A stretch of 64,000 nt of DNA from Akkermansiaceae bacterium (GTDB lineage: Bacteria > Verrucomicrobiota > Verrucomicrobiia > Verrucomicrobiales > Akkermansiaceae), in contig CANHPN010000006.1 in the NCBI GenBank assembly GCA_947462535.1, positions 1-64,000 on the forward strand, given 5' to 3'. Each line of letters starts with the position of its first letter. The stretch's first letter is position 1. Positions 36,277 through 44,029 of this stretch are shown here, piece by piece. The position numbers were made by a program, and so were the translations under genes. Below the pieces are notes generated by a model that was not told the origin of the DNA, did no database searches, and saw only the letters and a program-made list of their open reading frames with translations.

Positions 36277-36960
36277 TCAGCGCGCCCAGCTGCCTTTGAC
36301 GACGGGCAGGCGACCGGTGCTGATCACGGTATAATCGGTGGGGCCTTTCGCGCCTTCGAGCGGGACGCCGGTGGCACTTTTCCAGACAGCGCTCATGCTC
36401 TCGCCGGTGTGGCAGCCCCAGCTTTTGCAATAGGCGCGGCGGTCGAAGATGGATGCCTTGATGCGCGGCAAATCGCGCTCATGAAGCCAGGCGGTGGAAG
36501 CGGCCATGATGTCATTGCCGTAGTCGAACATAAATGCGTAGCGGTTAGAATGACCGAAGAAATCGAAGGTCTGGATCGAACTGCGGGGACGCGAGTTGAG
36601 AGCCTGAATGAAATTTCCTGAACCATTGAACCAGATCAATGTGACCCTGCGCTTTGCCGCCAGCTCGGCGATCCACGAGGTATACGGCTTGCCGTCCTCG
36701 CGGCCGCGCGTCTGATAGCCCGGTTGATAGACCATCCACACGATCGGCGCGTCCGATCCGTATGCCTTGCGGATTTCCGCCATACGGAGAGTCGAGGCCC
36801 GGATGAAATTCGCCCACCAGCGGTCGTGCTGATCTTGTTTGACGCGCAGGTTTTCCCATTGCCGCAACGCAGGCCCGCCGGCGACGATGACGTGATCGGC
36901 ATAGCTCCAGGCGCTAAGCAGAAGAAACGCGATGGCGATGATTCGGGCGCGGGCTGACAT
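36277..36960 (-). CDS. Secreted protein, possibly clan CD peptidase-like (DUF4347-like pattern)
   Basis: 227 residues. Signal peptide MSARARIIAIAFLLLSAWSYA. No family recognised with certainty. A hydrophobic strand followed by histidine (IQTFDFFGHSNRYAFMFDYG) and, 45 residues on, a strand followed by cysteine (CKSWGCHTGESMS) recur in the order and spacing of the His-Cys dyad of caspase-like clan CD peptidases and DUF4347 proteins, where HG is more usual than HS. TGVPLEGAKGPTDYT after the Cys also fits. Lies between tpiA (39 bp) and bioB in one transcription direction. Function unknown. Confidence 0.65.
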   Translation of the reverse strand: MSARARIIAIAFLLLSAWSYADHVIVAGGPALRQWENLRVKQDQHDRWWANFIRASTLRMAEIRKAYGSDAPIVWMVYQPGYQTRGREDGKPYTSWIAELAAKRRVTLIWFNGSGNFIQALNSRPRSSIQTFDFFGHSNRYAFMFDYGNDIMAASTAWLHERDLPRIKASIFDRRAYCKSWGCHTGESMSAVWKSATGVPLEGAKGPTDYTVISTGRLPVVKGSWAR

Positions 36961-36999
36961 GGGATGAATGAATGCGAGGGACCAGAATGTCCCTGCTCC

Positions 37000-37788
37000 T
37001 CAGGCGGCGGAGCCGTTGCGGATGATTTCGTGGAAACTCTGGGGTTCGAGTGCCGCACCGCCGATGAGGGCGCCGTCGATGTCCGGGCAGGCCATCAACT
37101 CTGCGGCGTTGTTGGGCTTCACACTGCCGCCGTATTGGATGCGGATCTTGGCGGCCGCGTCCGCGCCGTAGAGTTCGGCGATGACAGAGCGGACGAAGGC
37201 GTGTGCGTCTTGGGCTTGCTGAGAAGTGGCGGTGACGCCGGTACCGATGGCCCAGACGGGTTCGTAGGCGATGACGGTTTCTCCGAGATCCTTTTCGGAA
37301 ACGCCTTGGAGGCCGCCGGTGATCTGGGTGCGGAGGACACTTTCAAGGTTGCCTGCCTCGCGCTCGGCGAGGGTCTCGCCGATGCAGAAAATAGGCTTTA
37401 AATTGGCCTCGCGGGCTTTCTTGATCTTCGCGTTGATGACCGCATCGGTTTCGCCGAAAATCGCGCGGCGCTCGCTGTGGCCGAGGATGACGTAGTGGAC
37501 GAAAAACTCGCGCAGCATGACCACGCTGATTTCACCGGTGTAAGCGCCGGAATCGAACTGCGAGCAGTTCTGCGCGGCGATCTGGATGGCGTGCGCGTTC
37601 TGAACGGCGGTCGCGGTGTGGAGCAGGTCGGCGAGTTTCGGCAGCGAAACGAACGGCGGAGCGATGACGATCTCACAGGGGTAATCCTGCCCTTGGAGTT
37701 TCGATAGGAAGCTCTTGATGAAGTCTTCCGTCTCGGAAGCGCCCTTGTTCATTTTCCAGTTGGCGGCGAAGATTGGCTTGCGGTTCAT
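37000..37788 (-). CDS. tpiA: Triosephosphate isomerase
   Basis: 262 residues. Interconverts dihydroxyacetone phosphate and glyceraldehyde 3-phosphate. FAANWKMNKG with the catalytic Lys, LGHSERRAIFGE with the catalytic His, AYEPVWAIGTGVTAT with the catalytic Glu in the flexible-loop region, and IQYGGSVKPNN for phosphate binding. 32 bp downstream of pgk, the usual pgk-tpiA order. Confidence 0.98.
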   Translation of the reverse strand: MNRKPIFAANWKMNKGASETEDFIKSFLSKLQGQDYPCEIVIAPPFVSLPKLADLLHTATAVQNAHAIQIAAQNCSQFDSGAYTGEISVVMLREFFVHYVILGHSERRAIFGETDAVINAKIKKAREANLKPIFCIGETLAEREAGNLESVLRTQITGGLQGVSEKDLGETVIAYEPVWAIGTGVTATSQQAQDAHAFVRSVIAELYGADAAAKIRIQYGGSVKPNNAAELMACPDIDGALIGGAALEPQSFHEIIRNGSAA

Positions 37789-37820
37789 GTGTTGCGGGGG
37801 TGGGTGTTAGCGGGTGAGAA

Positions 37821-39017
37821 TCAGGCTTCGGTGAGAGCGGCCACGCCGGGCAGGACTTTGCCTTCGAGGAGTTCGAGTGAAGCCCCGCCGCCGGTGGAAA
37901 TGAAGGTCATTTGATCATCGAGGCCGAACTGGTTGACTGCAGTGACCGAGTCGCCGCCGCCGACGATGGTGACGGCCTGGCTCTTGGCCATCGCCTCCGC
38001 GATGGCGCGGGTGCCTTTGGCAAAACTTTCGATTTCGAAAACGCCCATCGGGCCGTTCCAGATGATTGTCTTGGCTTTCGCGACTTCCTTGCAGAACTCG
38101 TCGATGGCGACATCCCCGATGTCGATGCCTTCCCAGCCGTCCGGAGTTTCACCGCCTTGTTCGTAGGGCGCGGTGACCTTCGTCTCGGCACCTTCCTTGA
38201 ATTCCTGGGTGATGCGGGTGTCGGCGGGAAGCAGGAAACGCACGCCCTTGGCCTCGGCCTTGGCGAGGATGTCGAGCGCGAGGTCGAGCTTGTCGGCCTC
38301 GACACGGCTGTTACCGGTCTTGTAGCCTTGGGCCTTGCGGAAGGTGTTAGCCATCGCGCCGCCGATGAGGAAGGCGTCGGCCTTTTCCATGAGAGCGGTG
38401 ATGACTTGGATTTTGTCGGAAACCTTGGCACCACCCATGATGACGAGGAAGGGCTTCTCGGGATTTTGCAGCTTGCCGTCGAGGTATTCGAGCTCGCGCT
38501 CCATCAGCAGGCCCATGGCGCTTTGTTTCACGAAATGGGTAACGCCCTCGGTGGAGGCGTGGGCGCGGTGGGCGGTGCCGAACGCGTCGTTGACGTAAAT
38601 TTCGGCGGAGCCGGCGAGTTGTTTGGCGAAAGCGGAATCGTTTGCCTCTTCTTCCGGATAGAAGCGGGTATTTTCGAGAATGAGCACCTCGCCCGGTTGG
38701 AGCGTGGCGCGGAGGGCGGCAACTTCGGCACCGATGCACTCCGGCGCGAGTTTCACCGGCTGGCCGAGGATTTCGGACAAGGCAGCGGCGACGGGGGCGA
38801 GCGAGAATTTCGCTTCAAATCCGCCTTTCGGACGACCGAGATGCGAGCAAAGGACGAGCTTGGCTCCGCCGGAGATCAACTGACGGATTGATGGAACCGC
38901 ACCTTGGATGCGCGTGGCGTCGGTGATGACGCCGTCCTTGAGCGGGACGTTGAAGTCCACACGCATGAGGACTTCTTTGGAGGATACATCAAGGTCACGA
39001 ATCGAAAGTTTGGCCAT
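37821..39017 (-). CDS. pgk: Phosphoglycerate kinase
   Basis: 398 residues. Transfers phosphate from 1,3-bisphosphoglycerate to ADP. Signatures: LMRVDFNVPLKDG, LCSHLGRPKGG, LENTRFYPEEEAND, AFGTAHRAHAST, FLVIMGGAKVSDKIQV, ITQEFKEGA and GGGDSVTAVNQFGL. Upstream partner of tpiA. gap is not adjacent. Preceded by 40 bp after the HEAT/TPR gene on the same strand, so a common transcript is possible. Confidence 0.98.
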   Translation of the reverse strand: MAKLSIRDLDVSSKEVLMRVDFNVPLKDGVITDATRIQGAVPSIRQLISGGAKLVLCSHLGRPKGGFEAKFSLAPVAAALSEILGQPVKLAPECIGAEVAALRATLQPGEVLILENTRFYPEEEANDSAFAKQLAGSAEIYVNDAFGTAHRAHASTEGVTHFVKQSAMGLLMERELEYLDGKLQNPEKPFLVIMGGAKVSDKIQVITALMEKADAFLIGGAMANTFRKAQGYKTGNSRVEADKLDLALDILAKAEAKGVRFLLPADTRITQEFKEGAETKVTAPYEQGGETPDGWEGIDIGDVAIDEFCKEVAKAKTIIWNGPMGVFEIESFAKGTRAIAEAMAKSQAVTIVGGGDSVTAVNQFGLDDQMTFISTGGGASLELLEGKVLPGVAALTEA

Positions 39018-39057
39018 GGGGCGCGAATCCCGCCTTAGACCGGGACCGGTGTCAAGT

Positions 39058-41724
39058 TTATCGCGGCAGCGGACCGGTGCGGAAACGTTCGTGCTGGCGG
39101 CGCAACATCACATCCAGCGGCATGAAATTGACCGCCCGCTGCGACCATTCAAGCGCCTTCTCGCGGTTGCCCCTAGCGAACTGGATCTCGGCCATGGTAT
39201 CCAGATAGGCCGACTGGTCGGGATTGGCGGCGAGGGCTTTTTCAAGAAACCGCTCGGCTTGGTCGAGATTCCGGCGGGCGCGCGAGGCGATCCAGGCCGC
39301 GGTGTTGCAGGTGTTGTCCGAGTACGGAAATTGCCGGATGACGTTGGTCATCCGCTCCCAGGATTCCTCGAACCACTCGTCATGCTCTTTGATGAGTCCC
39401 GCCTTGCGGATGGCTGGAAAAAAATCGTCCGCCAGCGAGCCGTCGCAGGGAAACATCCGATAGCAGTTCCCAAGCATCGCGACCGAGCCCGCGCGGTCGG
39501 CCTTGAGCCTGACCAGCGCCCGGCCCAAATCCGACTGCAATCTCAACCTCAAAGACAGCAGCGGCGGCACGAGGACCGACTCCGAACCGAGCGAGGCCAT
39601 CATCTGCGCACGCACCTCGCTGATGGCGGCCACTTCCTGCCATTTCCCCTGCTCCACCAGCATTTCGGTGTGCAATTGCAGCCCGTCCGCGAAGTTGTCC
39701 GCAGCAGGATCGCTCTGCCGGACCGACCGCGCACGCCAATCCGCAGCCCGCTTGTAATCACAGCCATAGGCATAACCGTTGGCGATTTCGAGCGCGTCAT
39801 TGCCGAGGGCGAGCTTCTCGACCAGTGAGTCCTGCGCGGCGGCCTCGTCGGTCCGGCCCGCCTTGCGCAGGCAGGCCGCAGCACACGCATACAAGGACGG
39901 TTGGGGGGCGGACTTGGTCTTGGAAATCCGGTCGATTTGTTTCAGGAAAAACCCGGCGGCCTCATCCCATCGTTCCGCCGCCGATAGATCCAGGATGCGC
40001 GCGCGCCAGGAAATTCCTTCCCGGCCGCTTTCATCGAGCTGATCCCAGAGCTCCAGGCTGGTGCGGACATCCGGGCTCTGACCTGCCATAAAAACCATCT
40101 TATCGATCACGAGCCTCCGTTTTTCCGGCGCTGCCTGTTGGACCACGGCCCGCGCCAAGACCAGCCATTTTTCGCGGAGCCGCAGCGGATCGCGGCCCAG
40201 GCCGCACAATGCTAACATCCCGTCGAGACGCTCGGCGCGGCTGGCTGCGGGCTGCAATTCCGCCAGCCAGTCCCACAAGGCGACCATCTCGTCCTGCCCG
40301 CCGAAGGCGACCTCGATGATCTCCCTCCACCGCTCCGCATCGTCTCCGGCCCACGCGAGCGCCGCCTGTTTGGCGACTTGCGGCGCGCCGAGAGACTCGC
40401 CCCCCAACGCCTCGGTCCCGCCAAAAAGCTGGCCCAGAAAGTTCGTTAGAAGGTCGGGGTCCTTTTCCGCCATCGCGGCCAGGGGCTTCAGAAACGCCTC
40501 CGCAGATTGCCGGTGCAGACCCCGCCGCTCCATAAAATTCGCCAGTATCACCAGATCCCTGGTATCCGAGGAGCCCCCGCCTTGATCCCCGGCATCCCTT
40601 TTTGAAAGGCGGCCGACGCGCTTTTCCACCCAACCGGCATAATCCGGATTTTCCGGATCCAGGCCCAGCATCTTCAAGGCTTCGGGAATCCGCTCGAGCG
40701 ACTCGAAGTAGGAAAACGCCGCGAGCGGCCAATTCGCGGCGTAGGCCTTCTCGGCCAGGCGGAACTCGCCTAGCAGAAATAACGCGCTCGCCGCGTTCGC
40801 GCGCTGGTCGCGGTTGCGCGAATTGGCCGCGTGCGCGAGCGGCACCAGATCCGCCGGACGGATCGCCTTCCCCTGCCAGCGCTTGATCGCGATTTCCGTG
40901 TAGGATTTCGAAGTCGCCTCATCGGTCTGATGGTGCCACAGCCACGGCAGCGGATCGCCTAGCAGCGCCGACAGCGTGGCGGAAATACGGGTTTCTCCGG
41001 CGGCGGAGGCGGCTTCCCGGGCCGCCGCGAGATTTCCCGCCGCGCGGTAAAGCGCAAGCTGCCAGGCGTCCGACTGCACGCCCTTGAGAGTTTTGGCGCG
41101 CTTCAACTCCGCCTCCAAAGTGCCCTGGCTGCGGTGGAAATCCGCGAGCGCGAGCAAGCCGGGCGCATCGGCAGGTGCCATTTCGAGGAATTCGCGGGCA
41201 CCGTCCGCATCGCCGTCCAGCAGGCATTCGCGCGCGGCGACCACCGCCACTCCTTCCACCGAGCGTTGGAGTCGGGACTGGAGCTCGGGGTTGGTCTCGC
41301 TCGCGTAAAGCTTGAGAAGCTGCCGCCACGCCCGCTTTTTATGCATCTGATCGAACAGGGTCAGCTTCTCGTTAGGCGAGGCTTTCGCGTAGCGCTCCAC
41401 CAGCGACAGCACTGCGGGGTCCGTGTCCGGCGTGATGTGGAGCTGGATTTTCCGGATCAACTCGCGTGCCCGGTAGGCCTGCTCCGGGTCCTTACCGGCC
41501 GCGGTCTCCTGCAAGGCGGGAAGCGCGGGCTCTCCGATTGACCAGATCTCACGAGACGCGTTTTCGCGGACCCGGAATTTCTCGTCCGACAAATCCTGGA
41601 TCAGCGCGGCGAGGGATTTCCCGGGAACCTTCAGGGCGGATTGCGCGGTTGTGTCTGGAGAGGCCGCCGCGATCGCCATCCATCCGGCAAGACCTCCGAC
41701 CATCGCGACACTCTGAAATTTCAT
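39058..41724 (-). CDS. Large secreted HEAT/TPR-repeat protein
   Basis: 888 residues with a signal peptide (MKFQSVAMVGGLAGWMAIAAA). The start of the mature part (LIQDLSDEKFRVRENASREI, then IGEPALPALQETAAGKDPEQAYRARELIRKI) is the HEAT-like motif common in large planctomycete and verrucomicrobial secreted proteins. The rest is a helical solenoid of TPR-like units, for example AASALFLLGEFRLAEKAYA, CAAACLRKAGRTDEAA and a C-terminal ANPDQSAYLDTMAEIQFARG. No catalytic motif. Probably a periplasmic scaffold; what it binds is unknown. Confidence 0.8.
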   Translation of the reverse strand: MKFQSVAMVGGLAGWMAIAAASPDTTAQSALKVPGKSLAALIQDLSDEKFRVRENASREIWSIGEPALPALQETAAGKDPEQAYRARELIRKIQLHITPDTDPAVLSLVERYAKASPNEKLTLFDQMHKKRAWRQLLKLYASETNPELQSRLQRSVEGVAVVAARECLLDGDADGAREFLEMAPADAPGLLALADFHRSQGTLEAELKRAKTLKGVQSDAWQLALYRAAGNLAAAREAASAAGETRISATLSALLGDPLPWLWHHQTDEATSKSYTEIAIKRWQGKAIRPADLVPLAHAANSRNRDQRANAASALFLLGEFRLAEKAYAANWPLAAFSYFESLERIPEALKMLGLDPENPDYAGWVEKRVGRLSKRDAGDQGGGSSDTRDLVILANFMERRGLHRQSAEAFLKPLAAMAEKDPDLLTNFLGQLFGGTEALGGESLGAPQVAKQAALAWAGDDAERWREIIEVAFGGQDEMVALWDWLAELQPAASRAERLDGMLALCGLGRDPLRLREKWLVLARAVVQQAAPEKRRLVIDKMVFMAGQSPDVRTSLELWDQLDESGREGISWRARILDLSAAERWDEAAGFFLKQIDRISKTKSAPQPSLYACAAACLRKAGRTDEAAAQDSLVEKLALGNDALEIANGYAYGCDYKRAADWRARSVRQSDPAADNFADGLQLHTEMLVEQGKWQEVAAISEVRAQMMASLGSESVLVPPLLSLRLRLQSDLGRALVRLKADRAGSVAMLGNCYRMFPCDGSLADDFFPAIRKAGLIKEHDEWFEESWERMTNVIRQFPYSDNTCNTAAWIASRARRNLDQAERFLEKALAANPDQSAYLDTMAEIQFARGNREKALEWSQRAVNFMPLDVMLRRQHERFRTGPLPR

Positions 41725-41773
41725 CTGACCGGAAACGTCCCGGATTTGGCGAATAAATCAACCCTCTTCGTGC

Positions 41774-42136
41774 TCAAGCCGCAAAGCTCTCGCCGCACGA
41801 GCAGGTGACGACCGCGTTCGGGTTGCTCACCTTGAAGCCGCCCTGCTGCAAGTCGTCGGAGAAATCCAGCTCGCTGCCACTGACGAACAACGCGCTTTTC
41901 GGATCGATCACCACGTTCACACCGTTGCTCGGCACCAGGATGTCGCGGTCGCGCGGGCCGTCCACAAGGTCCATCTTGTATTGCAATCCCGAGCAACCGC
42001 CGCCGACCACCGCGATCCGCAGCGCGCCGTCCGGCCGGCCTTGGCGGTCGAGCAGGCCGCGCAAATGCGACGACGCGCCTTCGAGCACTTTCACCAGCTT
42101 TTCATTGCCGATCTTGTAATTCACCGTCGCGTTCAT
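41774..42136 (-). CDS. HesB/IscA-family iron-sulfur cluster assembly protein
   Basis: 120 residues. A-type carrier with all three conserved cysteines: Cys48 in GGGCSGLQY and Cys112/Cys114 in TCSCGESFAA. These hold or pass Fe-S clusters to apoproteins. The ATG at 42136 (MNATVNYK) is preferred over ATGs 5 and 16 codons upstream. Whether it is the ErpA, IscA or SufA type cannot be decided. It heads the minus-strand run that ends with the Fe-S enzyme BioB, which may be meaningful or chance. Confidence 0.92.
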   Translation of the reverse strand: MNATVNYKIGNEKLVKVLEGASSHLRGLLDRQGRPDGALRIAVVGGGCSGLQYKMDLVDGPRDRDILVPSNGVNVVIDPKSALFVSGSELDFSDDLQQGGFKVSNPNAVVTCSCGESFAA

Positions 42137-42372
42137 CGGCGCAAGTTGCATCCCCCGCCCTGGCGCGTCAACACCTCCGCCCATCAGCCCGTGCGAAAAG
42201 CCGCCGACCGCCGAGGTTTTTTAAAAAATGAATTCTTGCCATTCCGTTACGGCCCGGCCTATTGACACGTCGATCGGATGACAAAAGTTTGTCTGCTCGC
42301 TCTTTGTTTGATCCGTGACGCCATGGTCAGAGGAAGTGTTGAATCAGCATGGCGTCATTAGAATTGAATCAA

Positions 42373-42783
42373 ATGGATATCTACGTGGGCAATTTGCCCT
42401 ACACCGCTACTGAAGGAGACGTTTCTGGCCTCTTCGCCGCTTTTGGACCTGTTGAACGGGTCAAAATCATCACCGACCGTGAAACCGGGCAATCCAAGGG
42501 ATTTGCTTTCGTGACCCTCGGTGATCAATCCCAGTTGAACGCAGCCATCGAGGCTCTCAACGACTACGACTATAACGGTCGTGCTCTCCGCGTGAACGCA
42601 TCGGAACCGAAAGAATCCCGTCCAAGCGGCGGTGGTGGCGGCGGTTACGGTGGTGGCGGCGGCGGCGGATACGGCGGCGGCGATCGTCGTGGCGGCGGTG
42701 GCGGCGGCGGCGGCGGTGGCTACAAAGGCGGCGGCGGCGGCGGTGATCGCCGTGGCGGCGGCGGCGGCGGTGGTCGCTGGTAA
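42373..42783 (+). CDS. Glycine-rich RNA-binding protein (single RRM)
   Basis: 136 residues. One RRM at 1-80: RNP2 IYVGNL, RNP1 KGFAFVTL, and the ending RALRVNASEP. Then a tail of polyglycine with YGGG, YKGGG and DRRGGG units, like cyanobacterial Rbp and plant GRP proteins. Such proteins are often cold-induced RNA chaperones; the long upstream gap may include a leader. An in-frame ATG at 42349 adds eight residues with low-GC codons; both ATGs are preceded by TTGAATCA. Ends at a strong terminator. Confidence 0.93.
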   Translation: MDIYVGNLPYTATEGDVSGLFAAFGPVERVKIITDRETGQSKGFAFVTLGDQSQLNAAIEALNDYDYNGRALRVNASEPKESRPSGGGGGGYGGGGGGGYGGGDRRGGGGGGGGGGYKGGGGGGDRRGGGGGGGRW

Positions 42784-42814
42784 TCCGGAGTTTCTCGCAT
42801 CATAATTTCAAAAG

Positions 42815-42852
42815 CGCCCGATCCTCTTCACTGGGAATCGGGCGTTTTTTTT
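42815..42852 (+). terminator. Rho-independent terminator of the RRM gene
   Basis: Stem CGCCCGAT/ATCGGGCG with a 14-nt loop followed by eight T residues, 31 bp after the stop codon. Also borders the convergent GspF gene. Confidence 0.93.
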
Positions 42853-42865
42853 GCGGGCGGGCGGC

Positions 42866-43846
42866 TCACTCGCCGATTTGTTCGAGCGTGCTGTAGTAGT
42901 CGCCGTAAAAGCCGGTGATTTTCCACGCGACGAATCCCAGAATGAGGAAATACAGCAGCTTGGGAACCATCACGGCCACCTGTCTCGCGCCGGATTCAGC
43001 GTCGTCCTGAAACAGCTTGGACCAGCGGGCGAGATCCTTGTCCAAGGTGCCGGCCTCCTCGCCGGTCGAGTAGGATCGGGCGAACGCCTTGGGAAACGCG
43101 GCGTCCGCCATGAACTGCGGGCCGAGCGCGCTTCCCGCTTTGACGGCGTTGACCAGCTTGACGCCCGCTTCACGGATCACGCCGCTTTGCGACGCTTCAG
43201 ACGCCAGTTGCGCGGTTTCACTCATCGAGATCCCGGCGAGCACGCACGAGTGATAGACTTTGCAAAATCTCGCCATCGCCAGATTATGGCGCGCCTTGCC
43301 GATCCATGGAACGCGGTTGATCAGTCGGTCGATTCCCGGATTTACCGGAGCCCGATTCAGCAACGCGCGGATTGCCATGAAGATGCAAAAAGCCGCCGCG
43401 TAAACGATGAGCAGCGTCACCACCAGGCTTCCCGATATTTCGGCCATCGCCACGCCCTTCATCAAGAAGGCTGGCACGATGCCGATGAAAATCCCCAGAT
43501 GAAGGACGATGATCGGATAAATCATGCCCTTCACCACCTCCCGGCGAGCGGACGCCAGCATTCCGAAATAGTCGGCGAGATGCTGGAACGCGGGGGCCAG
43601 TTTCCCGCCGCGCTCGCCTGCGCCGATGATTGCGCGCTCGATGTCACTGATGGATTTTCCAAACGCCGTGGCTATCGATTCACCCGCCTCCAGTCCCTTG
43701 TCCAAAGTCTTGAGGAAACTTGCTTGCGACGCGGGAAGCTGCGTGTCCAACAACACCGCCGCCGCCTTCCGGATGTCGAAACCCGCCTCCAGCAGTTTCG
43801 CCATTTCCGAGTAGAAGAGATGCTTTTGGGCGGCATTCGCAGTCAT
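42866..43846 (-). CDS. GspF/PilC-like type II secretion inner-membrane protein
   Basis: 326 residues. T2SSF domains twice: HLFYSEMAKLLEAGFDIRKAAAVL with GAGERGGKLAPAFQHLADYF, and FCKVYHSCVLAGISMSETAQLAS with SYSTGEEAGTLDKDL. Three or four membrane segments (YPIIVLHLGIFIGIVPAFL, LVVTLLIVYAAAFCIFMAI, and near the C-terminus LLYFLILGFVAWKI). Such proteins anchor the assembly ATPase in type II secretion or type IV pili. No gspE, pilin or other secretion gene is adjacent. ATG at 43846 gives the family start. Confidence 0.9.
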   Translation of the reverse strand: MTANAAQKHLFYSEMAKLLEAGFDIRKAAAVLLDTQLPASQASFLKTLDKGLEAGESIATAFGKSISDIERAIIGAGERGGKLAPAFQHLADYFGMLASARREVVKGMIYPIIVLHLGIFIGIVPAFLMKGVAMAEISGSLVVTLLIVYAAAFCIFMAIRALLNRAPVNPGIDRLINRVPWIGKARHNLAMARFCKVYHSCVLAGISMSETAQLASEASQSGVIREAGVKLVNAVKAGSALGPQFMADAAFPKAFARSYSTGEEAGTLDKDLARWSKLFQDDAESGARQVAVMVPKLLYFLILGFVAWKITGFYGDYYSTLEQIGE

Positions 43847-44029
43847 GATTTTCTCAATCCATACCCACCCGCCGCTTATCCGGCTAGGGTTTAATCGCGA
43901 GCATCCGCAATTTCGCCCGCCGCTAATTCCAAACGTGGAGCCACGGATGCATGCCATGCTCGTCCGGCGCGAAGTAGGCGGAATGAGCGACTCCGGCGAA
44001 CCACAGCCCTGCTGTCCATGCCCGCCGAG

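Noticed and set aside
37911..38891. Long open frame antisense to pgk
   Set aside because: Shadow frame with glycine/valine/glutamate-rich composition and no recognisable motif; pgk is certain on the other strand.
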